Part shown: positions 12,036 through 21,964 of the stretch, in pieces | Layout: the number at the start of each line of letters is the position of its first letter | How positions within the stretch are numbered: position 1 is the stretch's first letter | DNA from: Megalobrama amblycephala | Taxonomy: Eukaryota > Chordata > Actinopteri > Cypriniformes > Xenocyprididae | Length of the DNA: 64,000 nucleotides | NCBI RefSeq assembly: GCF_018812025.1 | Contig: NC_063049.1 | Location: 6,733,513-6,797,512, forward strand | Direction: 5' to 3' | Notes under the pieces: model-generated | The model's input: only the letters and a program-made list of their open reading frames with translations | What the model was told of the DNA's origin: nothing | The model's database searches: none | Program-made: the position numbers and the translations under genes

Positions 12036-13261
12036 AAAAACACTATGCTTTGTGTTGTATTAGCTCAGCAGTAAATGACAAAAAAAAATGTAGCGTTTCT
12101 AATACAAAGACTCTTCTGACTGCTGTATTCATTCTCTTGATATTTAGCCCTTTTGGAAACTAGTGGAAACACTATCATAGATTTTTTTTTTTTTTTTTTT
12201 GCTATTGGGAGAAAATGGAAATACAACAATTCTATTTGCTGTTATCTCCCATTCAACACTATTAAAGTTGAACAAACTATGACAACTACCGCTTCTGAGC
12301 ACCCCGGAAATGCGAAAAGGGTCCATTTAAAAACTCAGGATGATGAATGATGCCATCCTCAAAATTAAGAAAAATGCAGTATATTTTAACATGGTAACTG
12401 GATAAACCTTATTTCTATTTTTTTCCTTTTTCCTAATAAGAGGAGGAAGTACAAAATGAGTCAGTGAGCTTTGGCAGCTTGCTTTCAGTAAATCTCACTG
12501 GACTGTAAGCTCAAACTTACAGTGTTTTTATAGTACAATGACCTCTTATATGTCAAAATATCAAGAAAATTTAGATTTCTTAATGCATGAATCCTTTAAG
12601 TAAGCCCAAAATGTTTTAAAGTTTTCTGAAACTCTACATGGTCTTTTGCCCTGAATGCTGCATCCAGTTTAACGCTGACTCTCGGATCATCTGAGATTGG
12701 TGATTTCAAGGTGAGATCAGACAGTGATGTTCATGTCAAATATTCACTTCAGTAGATCAGCGTTATAAGATGTTTTCTAATCTTTGTGTAATCTTTCAAT
12801 GTACAGACTGACTCATTCCAGCGAGTGTTAGTGATAGCAGTGAAGATGTTTGTACTTCCAAAACTAAATGGTAAAATTATTTTAATATTATTTTAATATT
12901 GCAATTATTATAAACTTTTTCCATTAAGTATTCATAACCTTGAAAATGTTTTAAACCAAGTAAAGCAACGTTTGAAAACTATCTGGTCATTAACTGTTTA
13001 TTCTGCTTTGCATTTTAGCGGCTCTGAAGATTGGTTTTCTCTTACCCACACTGCAGGGCCTCAGTTTGATCAATTCTCAATTGCTTATAAAAAATGTGAG
13101 TACAATTAATGAATGTTAATGTTCCGTAATTTTGGGATTTTGTTTGATATTGCAAAATTGTTGGAAAGTACAGTGGAAAGTACAGTCTGAATTTGTTTGA
13201 CTTTTTTCAGGGCTTTGTGGTGATTTTTACTGATGTCCAGGACTCCCTGACAGGCCTCTAA
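190..13261 (+). CDS. BPI/LBP-family protein, copy A (5' exon off-window)
   Basis: Secreted lipid-transfer/LPS-binding protein of the BPI/LBP family. Fourteen exons are read at 190-301, 546-674, 6927-7079, 7335-7398, 7503-7563, 8470-8561, 9625-9801, 10022-10081, 11177-11344, 11628-11695, 12668-12710, 12807-12870, 13019-13095 and 13211-13261 (TAA). All have AG/GT borders and consistent phases. Family marks seen: [13 protein letters not shown] near the N-terminus, the paired cysteines (SCSAD in exon 6927-7079 and ICPA in exon 7503-7563; Cys148/Cys187 in copy B numbering), GEFYS opening the central exon, [11 protein letters not shown], then FGAFIP. The signal-peptide exon is missing; from copy B's first intron it should lie about 1 kb left of the window. 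The N-lobe is acidic (hand-counted net about -15), unusual for a bactericidal BPI. An AATAAA lies at 13669. The family call is secure; whether it is closest to BPI, LBP or a BPIFC-like branch is not decided. Confidence 0.9.
1090..1305. repeat. MITE-like end in copy A intron
   Basis: This intron stretch ends in CATGACCCCTTTAAA, a terminus I associate with abundant cyprinid non-autonomous DNA elements. It carries blocks such as AGCCAATCACAG. No clear left terminal repeat was found, so it may be truncated. The rest of the intron from 675 to 1440 shows no gene. Confidence 0.3.
1441..1700 (+). repeat. Diverged dispersed repeat, first copy
   Basis: It starts with GGCGCCGGCGCGTTTTC and shares, in order, a 'tactctgacatttatag'-type block, 'gtacactctcaataaaatcaaaac' and a 'tgccgtctcggtttc' block with 2575-2840. 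The two are diverged same-orientation members of one unrecognised family. No coding potential seen. Confidence 0.4.
1985..2185. repeat. hAT-type MITE fragment
   Basis: It ends in TTAGTTAACTATAATAACCC, a terminus typical of AT-rich hAT-like MITEs of fish. A related AT-rich block (GTTTTAGTCAACAAAAAGTC) lies at 3110-3245, so the two could be halves of one older insertion separated by 2190-3100. Inference from composition and terminus only. Confidence 0.3.
2575..2840 (+). repeat. Diverged dispersed repeat, second copy with 20-bp palindrome
   Basis: Same family as 1441-1700. It contains a perfect 20-bp palindrome at 2576-2595 (AAAA, CGCGCCGGCGCG, TTTT), strikingly CpG-rich inside an AT-rich intron. 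The conserved downstream blocks 'gtacactcacaatcaaaataaaac' and 'tgccatctccgtctc' match the first copy. No ORF of substance. Confidence 0.45.
4530..4775 (+). pseudogene. DIRS-like RT/RNase H remnant
   Basis: One frame reads IWEIFGKAEVDLFASEYNSH followed by CPICP, then ALIPQVIRRIKEDKH and a GPPFELLWSADL segment. The A-E-V-D-L-F-A-S motif followed by N-x-H-C-P, and the I-P-x-V-I-R-R-I block, are what I know from the C-terminal RT/RNase H region of vertebrate DIRS elements. The upstream catalytic RT palm is gone. Not functional. Confidence 0.55.
4930..5289 (+). pseudogene. DIRS-like tyrosine recombinase remnant
   Basis: Reads ALRTYIERPAPFRQSDQLIV, then CFGACTKGLPVTKQRLAL and, nearer the end, VFIKDICEAAGW. 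These match the 'S/D-Q-L-x-V-C-F' and 'D-I-C-x-A-A-G-W' blocks of DIRS-type tyrosine recombinases. The segment between them is out of frame and the final catalytic-tyrosine exon reads only in pieces (to about 5340). The frame disruption marks it as dead. Confidence 0.55.
5558..6337. other. Intron sequence, nothing recognised
   Basis: AT-rich part of copy A's 675-6926 intron. Only short chance ORFs occur, on both strands, with no family motif, microsatellite or clear terminal repeats. Confidence 0.5.
6338..6420 (-). repeat. Tail fragment of cyprinid dispersed repeat
   Basis: GTCAAGTCAAGTCAC followed by the block TTTATTTATATAGCGC and TTTTTACAATGCAG. The same tail occurs at 20763-20945 and, reverse-complemented, at the right end of 18345-18912. 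The (TGACT)n-like terminus and variable truncation suggest an RNA-mediated (LINE/SINE-like) repeat. Confidence 0.5.
6655..6835 (+). repeat. Possible Tc1-transposase scrap
   Basis: One frame reads GLNPIKNLWQELKLKVHDSI, resembling the D-L-N-P-I-E-x-L-W block of Tc1 transposases. The acidic residues are lost and the flanks do not continue the match, so this is a weak call. Copy B has no counterpart before the matching exon. Confidence 0.25.
7616..8129. mobile_element. MITE with TTAA duplication, copy A only
   Basis: Inverted termini AGCTGCAGTCC (7620-7630) and GGACTGCAGCT (8115-8125) are flanked on both sides by TTAA (7616-7619, 8126-8129). About 506 bp, no transposase. The corresponding copy B intron (after 36558) lacks it, so it inserted after the duplication or was lost from B. 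The TTAA target points to a piggyBac- or Kolobok-type source; the termini do not settle which. Confidence 0.65.
8599..9002. mobile_element. MITE shared by both BPI copies (copy A member)
   Basis: Left terminus AGCTGGGCATACACTGT, right terminus in inverted form CACAGTGAATGCCTGGCT. The orthologous element at 37099-37625 occupies the same intron of copy B, so it inserted before the duplication. It is non-coding. Confidence 0.55.
9000..9346. mobile_element. MITE with TTAA duplication and empty site in copy B
   Basis: Body 9004-9342 with inverted termini AGGTGCTCTAAG / CTTAGAGCACCT. It is flanked by TTAA at 9000-9003 and 9343-9346. In copy B the same place (about 37624) has a single TTAA between the same flanks (CCCAGC before, CATTTCATTG after). 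It contains a purine-rich GGGAGGAGGAGGAGG run near 9235-9260. No coding capacity. Confidence 0.75.
9380..9556. repeat. Palindromic MITE (copy A member)
   Basis: The sequence GTCTAATCCTGGGCC...GGAGCAGGATTGGAC is a long imperfect inverted repeat with arms containing GAGTTTAGCTC and GAGCTAAACTC. The matching copy B element is at 37663-37843, so it predates the duplication. A related remnant (CTAGGAACAGAATTGGACATC) sits at about 13788-13812. Confidence 0.6.
10140..11075. repeat. Copy A-specific intron block with purine-rich strand
   Basis: Copy A's 10082-11176 intron is about 1.1 kb; its copy B counterpart (39354-39535) is only 182 bp and aligns to both ends. The extra roughly 0.9 kb therefore is an insertion in A or a deletion in B. 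From 10320 to 10550 the plus strand is almost all A and G (GAAGAAG, GGAGAAG units). The remainder is AT-rich with TATATATAC near 10549. I could not assign it to an element class. Confidence 0.45.
11958..12030. repeat. (TCTA)n(TA)n microsatellite
   Basis: A compound tetranucleotide and dinucleotide run in a copy A intron. Copy B lacks it at the matching place. A poly-T run follows at about 12181-12200. Confidence 0.9.
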
Positions 13262-14962
13262 GATCCAAACATGAACTGCACAAAATAACGAACAGCTGTA
13301 TAACTGCTGAATTGTTTTCATTGTAAGAATTATATAATCATTACTTGTAATGTTCATATGTACAAGTTGACCAAATTTGACCATATTATTTTTCCACATA
13401 CTGTCATGTACAAGAATGTTATTCATCCATCCAAAATAATCTACTGTGCAAAAAAAAAAACCTCTTCTGCACATAATTACTTCATTGGAGTCCATTTGCA
13501 TAATCTGGCTTGTATGGAAAAGGCTGGCAGTATGTCTTTCATCTATGAGCTAGAGTGTGTGTGTCATTATCAATCCAATATCATGCTATTTCGCTATATC
13601 GCTAAAATCAAAGATTTTGAAGCCTGATCTATATGTTGTCCTAGAGCCCTGTTGTGCCGGGGCTTCACAATAAATCAGCAGATCATAACCAACATGAGAC
13701 TGCTTATCATACACTCTACCTGAGAAAAGGGCTGAGCAACACTACTATTTTAATCAACAAATGGGAAAAAAGCTTACTCGTGGCCCTCTAGGAACAGAAT
13801 TGGACATCTCTGTTTTAACAAGAGTCTGGAAGACAGCTGGAGTGTTGGACAGACCAAAGGGCAGACCTTGGTATTCAAAGTGCCTTGTGGGAGTGTAAAA
13901 GAGCCTTTATCATGCTCATTTAAAGGTTCAAAAAATCTGTTTAGGGGGGGGTGCTAGTGTAAGTTTACACGATTTAATGTTTACAAAACTAATTTTTCTT
14001 ATAATTTACATTGTTGCAGCTCCTGTTTTCACTCTCTGACTAAACGCTGTTTTAATTTAGGTTTCTTTGAAACCCGCCTTTCAAAAAGCCCAGTCTGCTC
14101 TCATTGGTCAGTCGTCCCCAGTCTGTTGTCATTGATCTACTGCTTAGAGTGTGTTTTGGAAATGTAATGTCCCTTACAAAAATCGGTGAGTCCCGAGACA
14201 CTGAATACTGCTTTAACTATGCTAATTATGCCATATCAGTTTGAGTCCGATAACAACAGTCAAGAAGAACAAACTTACAATTATCTGGATCTCAACCTAT
14301 GGATTTACTTTGAATGTACGGATTTGAAAAGGACCTCAGTTTGACATCAAGTTAAGTGACTGTTTGATTCTTACCTTAGTTATTCAACATTTGAGACTGT
14401 TTGAGTTAGACCCTTTTGAGAAGTTACCTGTATGGAAGATAATCCTGTGTTTAAGTTTGATACTTACCTGAGGTCCTGAATGATCAATGATCCTCTGCTG
14501 TTACACTTAACTGGAGATCTGTGTATCCTTTGTTGATGTTCTCACCATAGTATTTACTTGCCTGCCCGATGTTAAGAGTTACACACTCACCTGTAATTCT
14601 TCAAAAAGGCTTGACAGAATTACTTTGACACTTATCTACTGGTGGAATCAATCTTCATTATCTGTTCAGTAAAGTTTTATTTAACTCTTATTGATTGATG
14701 ACTTGATAAAGCCTGATGTTTCTAACTGTACTGTAACGGGGAAAGGACTATTCACCTGTGTATACTCACCGCATCCTATGATGTTTTGGAATCACTTGAA
14801 TCATTCATGAAGAATGTCTGTTAATCTCGCCCTGTTAGAAATAAAAAGAGACATTATCTGTGTTATCTTTCTACTTCTCTGAATACTCACTGCTGGTGAT
14901 CTTCTGTTGTTCCTCCAATCCTTTAATAAGTCAGTTAATAAATCTCTGTGAACTGGGTTCTA
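13262..14962. other. 3' UTR/flank of BPI copy A
   Basis: From the stop codon to about 14070 this aligns with the copy B flank (40965-41460). The block about 14075-14962 is specific to A; the homologous B site instead carries 41455-41765. Homology resumes at TCCTCAGAGTTTGG (about 14969), giving a right duplication border near 15020. The A-specific block has an AATAAATCTC near its end but no ORF or terminal repeat I can support. Confidence 0.5.
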
Positions 14963-14969
14963 ACTATCC

Positions 14970-15362
14970 TCAGAGTTTGGTGTGTCTGTGACAATATTTT
15001 ACCCTATACTTGTGCTTTGAAACTTTGAGTAGTTTTTGTTTCTTTTTGAGCAGGTAGCTGTAAACAGCTGACTTGCTGAAAAGGGCAGCGGTCAGCTTTA
15101 GTTTACTAATCGCCATTTTGATTGCATGAACACCACAAAGCTCCTTACATACAGCCAGATTTAGTGTGTGCACCAAACATAAAATGTTTATTTGACATCA
15201 AATGCCCCAAGGATCTGCACAATCACATTTTCAGCAGTATGATTTTCTCTCATCCCTTGTTTCACAAAGTTTTTGATTTCCCAGTCTTCTGATATAAAAT
15301 GTGCAGTGACTGTGACATCAGTGTGTAGGGAAGTCCATCTGTAGTGTATATCACATCAGATG
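14970..15362 (-). pseudogene. Old hAT transposase relic
   Basis: Minus strand reads VTVTAHFISEDWEIKNFV with RENHTAENVIVQILGAFDVK, a stop, then THTLNLAVCKELCG-like text and KLTAALFSKSAVYSYLLKKK. These fit the 'TVTAHFI-D-W', 'HTAENI' and 'CxxHxLNLAV' segments of ZBED-type hAT transposases. Stops and missing segments show it is dead. The younger hAT element 15376-18134 begins 14 bp away, apparently inserted into this relic. Confidence 0.5.
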
Positions 15363-15375
15363 CACACATATGTAG

Positions 15376-18134
15376 TAGGGATGGGACGATACACTTAAAC
15401 TCACGATACGATGCACCTCGATATGCCAGGGTCACGATACGATACGTCACGATACGATATCAAAAAAGAAAAAAAAAAAGAAGAAAATATTACTGTATAA
15501 CAACAACTTATTTATTTTTGTTTCAGCTGCACACAGGGAAACACAAGGCCTAACTGGCCAAACACAAACAAGAACACTCCCTTAGTGCTGCTCTAATCCT
15601 AGGTTAAGTTATCTCAGGACTGGTTCTTCTTCAAAAAAACTAACATATCAACATGTTCTGGTATAATCAGTGATCTTTGAGCAGACACAATGTCTCCTGC
15701 TGTGGAAAAGACACGCTCACTGGGCACTGACGTAGCAGGAATGCAAAGGTAGGCTTTGGCCAGGGGGGCAAGTATGGGGTAAGCATATGCATTAACTTTC
15801 CACCACTCAAGTGGACTACTGTTGAGTGGGATAGGAATCCCATTTCTGTAGGAGAGTATCTCCATTTCAATCCCTCTGCTGGACTGCACTGTCTCAACAA
15901 CAGTAGTGTAGGAGCTCCCAAGGAGATCTTCTAACGCTGTCTTTTTTGGTGGGGGAGGCTGTGTCACGTCCTGCATCTGCCTTTCTCCCTCCACTGGCTC
16001 TTCCTGGCTCTGCTCTGCTCCCTGTGCTGCCTCAACCATGACCCTGGCCTGCTCTGCTGCTGCACCTGATATTGAAGCACTGGCCCTAGTGGTTCTTTCA
16101 TCTATGTCACTGGTCTGAAAAAAATAAAATAAAACTAGCTCAAACATTTCTGTCTTTCAATCCTTCACTCCCTCCCTCTCTCACAGACACATGCACACAG
16201 AGACTCTCTCTCTCTCTCTCTCTCTCTCATCGACTAATAAAAAAAACAATATGAGAAATAAGTTTTCGGGCTCTGGCCTACACATACAGGGCACCTAATT
16301 TTTTTTTTCAATAAAAGTTAGCCTACCTGGTTGCGCTGCTCATGAAGTGCTGAAGCTTTTTCACGTATTCGGGCATAGACGGACTCGCGTTGTTCATCAT
16401 TCAGATGGGACAGGCTTCGGAATCGTGGGTCAAGCGCAGTGCACTCCTGCAGCATGTCATTACAGTCCCCCGAGTACCAGTCCGAGATGTCGAGTAGAAT
16501 GGCGCTTTTCATGTTGGCGATGGTCTGTGTGTCATTTTCGTCTGGTGACATGCTTTGCTCGATCATGAACTTCAGTGGGATTATCAGTGAAACAGTGGGC
16601 TCTTTTTCATCACAGACAACTGTTGTGGCTGTCTTCAGTGGCTTAAGCAGTTTCACTATGTCCTCGACATCTGATATATCACTGTTATCCAGAGTGTCAA
16701 TTTCTCTCGCATTCCTTCGGATTCCTGGGCAGCTCAGTGCAGCTGAGACAGCTGCTTGTTGCTCCAGGTAGCCAGCATGTCGTATGTGCTATTCCACCTG
16801 GTTTGGACATCGGTGATAAGTTTATGCCGAGGCAGCTCTAACTGGGTTTGCTTGTTGGTCAGGACGGCGGTGGCCATGGTGCTCTTTTGAAAGAATGTAG
16901 TTATTCTTCGCACACGACCAAGAAGGCGCGCGACGCGGGATACAGCCAAGCCTCACTTACTGGCCAGATTCACAACATGCGCTAAGCACTTGATGTGAGG
17001 GTGGAGACCGCTCTCTCTCACAGCAATGTCCATGTTGCTCGCGTTGTCTGTGACACAAGCAATGGTTGTTTGTGGCCTCGTTAGCTCCCACTCACTCAGT
17101 GCATTTCTCAACACGTGAGCTATGTTAACACCAGTATGACTTTCACTTAGCTCACGAGTTTGCAACACAAAGCTTTTTCTCTCCCATTTCTCGTTGATGA
17201 CTTCTGCCGTGATGGTTATATAACTCTGTGTTGCACGCGAGGTCCAGCTGTCGGTGGTCAGGGCGACACAGTCGGCATTTTTTAGATACTCTTTCACGCT
17301 TTGTTTGGTTTCATTGTAAATTTCTGGGATTACCTTCTCTGAAAAATGTCCTCGACATGGCATCTTAAACTTGGGCTCCAGCACATTGAACATTTGGATG
17401 AATTTTCTGTTCTCTACCATGTTAAATGGAGCCATATAGTCCGCTATGAATTCGCCAATGAGCCTGGTTATCTGTTTTGCACGCGGACTTGACGGAGGTA
17501 GAGTTGGTGTCAGCGCTTGTTTCATGGTCAGCTGTCCCTTCGGTAGGCTCGTTTTCTCCGGGGCCGTCTTCACATTTTTATGGTGACGTTGAAGGTGGTG
17601 GTTCATGTTTGATGTGTTGGATGTGGTGTACGGAATGACAGCATGGCATAGCTTACACACAGTCTTAGTCTTGTCAGTTACTCTATTGCCGTCTTTGTCT
17701 TTTTTAATGAGAAAGCCAAAATACTGCCAGACATATGACTTGTATCCAGGCGGAGCGTCCTCAATTTCGACCTCATTTGACTCCATGGTCGGCTGTTTGG
17801 GGGCAAGGCAGTTGGTGCTAATGCTAATAATATTTGTTAGCTCGCTGCAGTGTTGTTATTGCAACATGCGCTGTCTTGACGTTACGACGTACCGCACCGT
17901 TCCCAGGATATAATTTTTTTTTTTCATTTAGTTTTTTTACCCTGCCACCATAGACTGTATGTCTGCCCCATATACATACACACAAATATAATACACTAAA
18001 TTATTTATATACTACGCAAATCATGCAGCAGTGCCATCTATCTTTATTTCGCGATCCATTTTTTTCGACCTCGATGCGTTTCGTCACGTTTTGTATCGCG
18101 ATATTTTGTCAAACTATATTTCGTCCCATCCCTA
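15376..18134 (-). mobile_element. hAT transposon with 8-bp target duplication
   Basis: A 2759-bp element. Termini are inverted: TAGGGATGGGACGAT at 15376 and its complement ATCCCTA ending at 18134 (inner TTTCGTCCC). It is flanked by the 8-bp direct repeat ATATGTAG at 15368-15375 and 18135-18142, the length expected for hAT. Both subterminal regions are rich in CGATAC/ATCGTG-type hexamers. It carries one transposase gene on the minus strand. Well-preserved ends and duplication indicate a fairly recent insertion. Confidence 0.9.
15614..17786 (-). pseudogene. hAT transposase, ZBED1-like, lightly damaged
   Basis: Start codon at 17786 (MESNEVEIEDAPPGYKSYVW). Exon 1 runs 17786-16327; a 212-bp intron follows (donor GTAGGC, acceptor TTTTTTTCAG); exon 2 runs 16114-15614. 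Order: N-terminal BED zinc finger (CKLCHA ... HHLQRHH), a DSWTSRATQSYITITAEVIN catalytic-domain block, DNASNMDIAVRESGLHPHIK then CLAHVVNLAS, the TRWNSTYDML motif, and a C-terminal dimerisation segment (PLAKAYLCIPATSVPSERVF then STAGDIVS). Two lesions are visible: an in-frame TGA at 16953-16955 and a 1-nt indel near 16770 after TYDMLATW. Full length would be about 650 residues. It is probably inactive, though ends and most of the frame are intact. Confidence 0.85.
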
Positions 18135-18344
18135 ATATGTAGGTGAACATTCTTCTTTTTTACTGCCAACATACACCTCAGCCTTCCTACTTCCTCTAGC
18201 TCCCCCTAATGGTCACTATCATACATCCCTGCTTTTCCTAGAGATATACATATATATTTGTTTATCAAAATGAACCACATCTCAAAATTCTAAACAGAAA
18301 ACCAAGCAATATGCATACTTTCTTATCGAACATACTGTTCCTTC

Positions 18345-18912
18345 AGTGACTCGTTTTGCAGAGATCGAGTCAACTAGATCATCCATTGTGAAGGCCTCAT
18401 CGACACGACAGCCAGTGCCACAGTTCCTCAACAAACCGTCCATACCGGCGTGATGAATACGATCCTCAACTGGATGGAACTGAAATACTTCGATTGTTGT
18501 GATCCTATCAGACTTATGATAGCAACCTGATTTCAGACAAAGCACTGTTTGCCAGAGGAGAACTGGCCCCCCGACTAAGCCTGGTTTCTCCCAAGGTTTT
18601 TTTCTCCATTTTAACACCTATTTGCCACTTGTTTGCCACCTGATGTCACCTGTTGGAGTTTGGGTTCCTTGCCGCTGTCGCCTTTGGCTTGCTTAGTTGG
18701 GGACACTTGACATTTGACTTGACATTTGATATTCAACAGTATTCTTGACATTTATTCAACAGTGCTTTGATCTGCCTGCATTGACACTATTCTTTAAGAG
18801 CTGCTATGCAGCAAAAATTATGTACCAGTTACCAATGTAAAGCTGCTTTGACACAGTCTGCATTGTAAAAAGCGCTATATAAATAAAGGGGACTTGACTT
18901 GACTTAACATGA
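18345..18912 (+). repeat. LINE/SINE-like 3' region ending in TGACT repeats
   Basis: It contains GGTTTCTCCCAAGG, GGTTCCTTGCCGCTGTCGCC and GCTTAGTTGGGGACAC, then the tail TGTAAAAAGCGCTATATAAA and GACTTGACTTGACTT. Two other window loci share the tail (6338-6420, 20763-20945). The variable 5' start and fixed 3' tail suggest a retroposed non-coding element of a cyprinid LINE family. Family name not assigned. Confidence 0.55.
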
Positions 18913-20762
18913 ACATCACTCAAACTTTTTCCTCTTTTTTCCCCAACAGACACTACACTGTTGACACCTCAAATCAACATAGAAATTAGAACATTAACAA
19001 TTCTTCAAAACATTTGAAAAATCTTTTTTTTTTTTTTTTCATTTTCAATGTCCTTGCAAGAACTTCTCATAAATAAAACTCAAAGTCCAATAAAACAAAA
19101 CATAATCAATTTCCATGATGGCTAGGGGTAGACTGCCCTGCCTCCCAGCTAGTGCCAGGGATTATTCTCACCTGTAATGGCAACTGCCTATCTAACATAA
19201 TCCTTCAGTGCAAGAGGTTACCTCCTGATCCTCTGAGGTCTATGTCCAGATTGTTCTCCCACTGACACACGTCCAGACAGCTCTTTAGACACATGGTCTG
19301 GTCCCATCCAGGCATCATCCATGTCTACACTCTGAGTTTGTGGTGAAACCCATCTCTTTACCAAGGAAACATGTCTCATGCGCTTCACACCATTTTTTTT
19401 TCCAGAATTACAGATGATCCTTTCCTCTCCACAACATGGTACGGCCCAGGCTCAAATGCAGTGGTCAACTTGTTCTGATTCGGTTGTTTGAGCAGAACAC
19501 AATCACCTGCTTGGATCATGCTGTCCACTGCTGCTCGTCTTTTGTCAGCAGCCTGTCTACACTTTTCAACAAAATCTCTCTGTCGCACTGCAACATCTCC
19601 CACTGCAGATGAAACAATGCTGCTCACCTCTGGCAACTTATTACGGAGCTGACGACTGAACAATAACTCAGCAGGGCTTCGACCAGTAATAGAGGGTGGA
19701 GTGGAACGATAGGCCAGCAAATATGTGTACATTTCCTTACGCCAATCTTTTCCTTCAGAATGAGCTGCCCGTATGGCTTGGCACAGTGTTCTGTTCTATC
19801 TTTTGACCTCGCCATTCACTTGAGGCCAGTATGGTGTGATGCGTCTGTGCTGAATTGCATGGAGCGCCAAGATTTCTTTGAAAGAAATTCCCCTGTAAAT
19901 TGTGTGGCATTGTCAGAAACAATTGTCTCTGGAAATCCATAAGTGTCAAATATCCGAGTCAAACACTTGACAATGTTGCTAGCCGTGATGCGGCGAAGCA
20001 CACTCACCTCCACCCATCTTGAGTAGTAGTCCATTATAACCAGCAAATGCTTGTCTGAAGGGAACGGGCCACAAGCATCAATGGCAATAATTTGCCACGG
20101 TTTCTCTGGCAATTCAGTATGTGTGATTGGAACAGGTCTGGGAGATGCCCAATTTATTTGACATGCAGGGCAGGATCTGACTAGTTGCTCCGCAGCTTTA
20201 TTAATTCCTGGCCATCACACTTTCGTACGGAGGCGCTGTTTAGTTTTGACAATGCCCTGATGCCCCTCATGGGCCAACAGCAGAATGCGGTAACTGGCTG
20301 CTTGAGGAATAATGATGCGATTTCCCCTTAGAATCAAATGACCAATGCATGACAGTTCAACTTTGATGCACATGTAATCAGGACTACACAAGCTCCAACA
20401 ATTCTGCAGAATGCATTTCCTCACACTGCACTGTGTTTTGTCTGCTGCTGCAATTTCCTCTAATTCACGGGGTGTAGAATCTTTAGGAAGAGCATGTTTT
20501 GCAACAAAGTAAATGTGCTCATCGTCACCTTTTGCAACTGGAGGTGGGTTCACAGTTAGACGAGAAAGTGAGTCAGATGTTGTTCTGTGGGCCAGGCTTG
20601 TAAATTACTTTAAATTTGTAGGGATGTAGCCTTAAAGGCCAGTGCTCAATCCTGGCAGGCGGTTTCGACTTTGGTGGGTAAATCACCTCCAATGGCTTGT
20701 GGTCAGTTATCACTGAAAATTCTTTGCCGTACAAGAACACATGGAACTTCTCGCAGGCCCAC

Positions 20763-20945
20763 ATTATGTCAAGTTGTCACCTTTATTTATATAGCGCTTT
20801 TTACAATGCAGATTGTGTCAAAGCAGCTTTACAGTGATAACTGGTATATAATTTTGGCTGCACAGCAGCTCTTAAAGAATAGTGTCAATGCAGGCAGATC
20901 AAAGCACTGTTGGATATCAAATGTCAAGTCAAATGTCAAGTGGCA
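20763..20945 (-). repeat. Dispersed repeat inserted in the Gypsy relic
   Basis: It has the same TATATAGCGC/TTACAATGCAG tail as 18345-18912 and is bounded by TCAAGT-type repeats. It separates the Gypsy reading EKEALA (left in pol order) from MWACEKFHVF, so it arrived after the retrotransposon. Confidence 0.6.
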
Positions 20946-21543
20946 AGCGCTTCTTTTTCAGTCTGAGAATACTGCCTTTCCACATCTGTCAAAGCACAGC
21001 TGGCATAGCAGACTGGCTTGTATGCACCATCAGCTTGTGCTTGGGTCAGGATCGCACCAAGCCCTACTGGACTAGCATCTACGATCACCTGTGTGTCTGC
21101 CTCCTGGCTGTAATAAGAGATCGTTTGTGAACTTGCCAGGGCAACCTTTAGTGCCTTGAATGGCTGCCTCTTGTTCTTTCCCCCATGGCCATGTACATGT
21201 TGACCTAGTGAGACGACTCAGAGGTTCAGCAATAGTGACCAGGTTGGCAATGAATCAAACAATAATTAACCAAGCCAAGGAAACTCCTCACCTCAGTGGC
21301 ATTCTCTGGCTGTCAAGTGTTTTGCACTGCCTCCACTTTAGACTGTGCTGCCCCAAATCCATTCTTTGAAAGCACATGGCCCATGAATTCCATCTCAGTC
21401 ATCCTGAAGACACACTTATCTTTGTTTAGTGTCAGCTGCTTCTCTTGCAATCGTTTCAGTACTTGATGTAAGCTTGCATCATGCTCCTGCACAGTCTTTC
21501 CAAATACCACAATGTCGTCCGAGATGTTGTGGACTCTGTCAAT

Positions 21544-21752
21544 TAGGGCTGGGCGATATCGCGTTCATTATCGAAGGCGATTCATCTGCGATAATGAACG
21601 CGATATTGCGTAGCTTATCAGTGAACTACGGCTCTGTTTATTAAATGCTGCTCCATTTGAAAGCAGGTGATGGCGATTTAGCGGTAATCAGGGAACCGGC
21701 TTTACTGACGAAATGCGCGTGACAATCGCATGCGATATATCGCCCAGCCCTA
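21544..21752. mobile_element. 209-bp hAT MITE inside the Gypsy relic
   Basis: Inverted termini TAGGGCTGGGCGATATCG and CGATATATCGCCCAGCCCTA. The flanking 8-mers CTGTCAAT (21536-21543) and CCGTCAAT (21753-21760) match at 7 of 8. It interrupts the RT region just before VHNISDDIVVFGKT, whose frame joins the upstream ILQGID block once the insert and one duplication are disregarded. Confidence 0.8.
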
Positions 21753-21964
21753 CCGTCAATGCCCTGCAAAATGACATTACATTGGCGAATTACATGTTGG
21801 TACATTTCAGGAGCAGAAGAGATTTCGAACATGACTCTCTTATACCTCCATAGGCCAGTGTGTGTGACAAATGTAGTCAATGCTCGTGATTCGGGTTCCA
21901 GTTGAATTTGGTGAGGGATCTCTTTCAGCAAGTTTCTTTGTCTCCCTCACTGACATGCGATTTA

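Larger units (their letters stand above)
19125..21935 (-). pseudogene. Ty3/Gypsy retrotransposon pol relic
   Basis: Minus-strand fragments appear in pol order. RT: RYKRVMFEISSAPEMYQHVI (about 21830), IVVFGKT, then LTLNKDKCVFRMTEMEFMGH (about 21400). RNase H: KFHVFLYGKEFSVITDHKPL (20750). Integrase zinc-binding LLLAHEGHQGIVKTKQRLR (about 20250). Integrase core: IAIDACGPF, MDYYSRWVEV and ETIVSDNATQFTGEF (about 20090-19880), then YLLAYRSTPPSITGRSPAEL (19725). The D-D segments of the core are visible. Frameshifts and stops break it, and two later insertions (20763-20945, 21544-21752) split it. No flanking LTR pair was identified. Confidence 0.8.

Noticed and set aside
16200..16230. The TC repeat in the hAT intron as a promoter element
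   Set aside because: A simple (CT)n run; nothing ties it to regulation.
15614..17786. A host-domesticated ZBED gene
   Set aside because: It sits between matching hAT termini with a target duplication and carries a stop and a frameshift, so it is a transposon copy rather than a domesticated gene.
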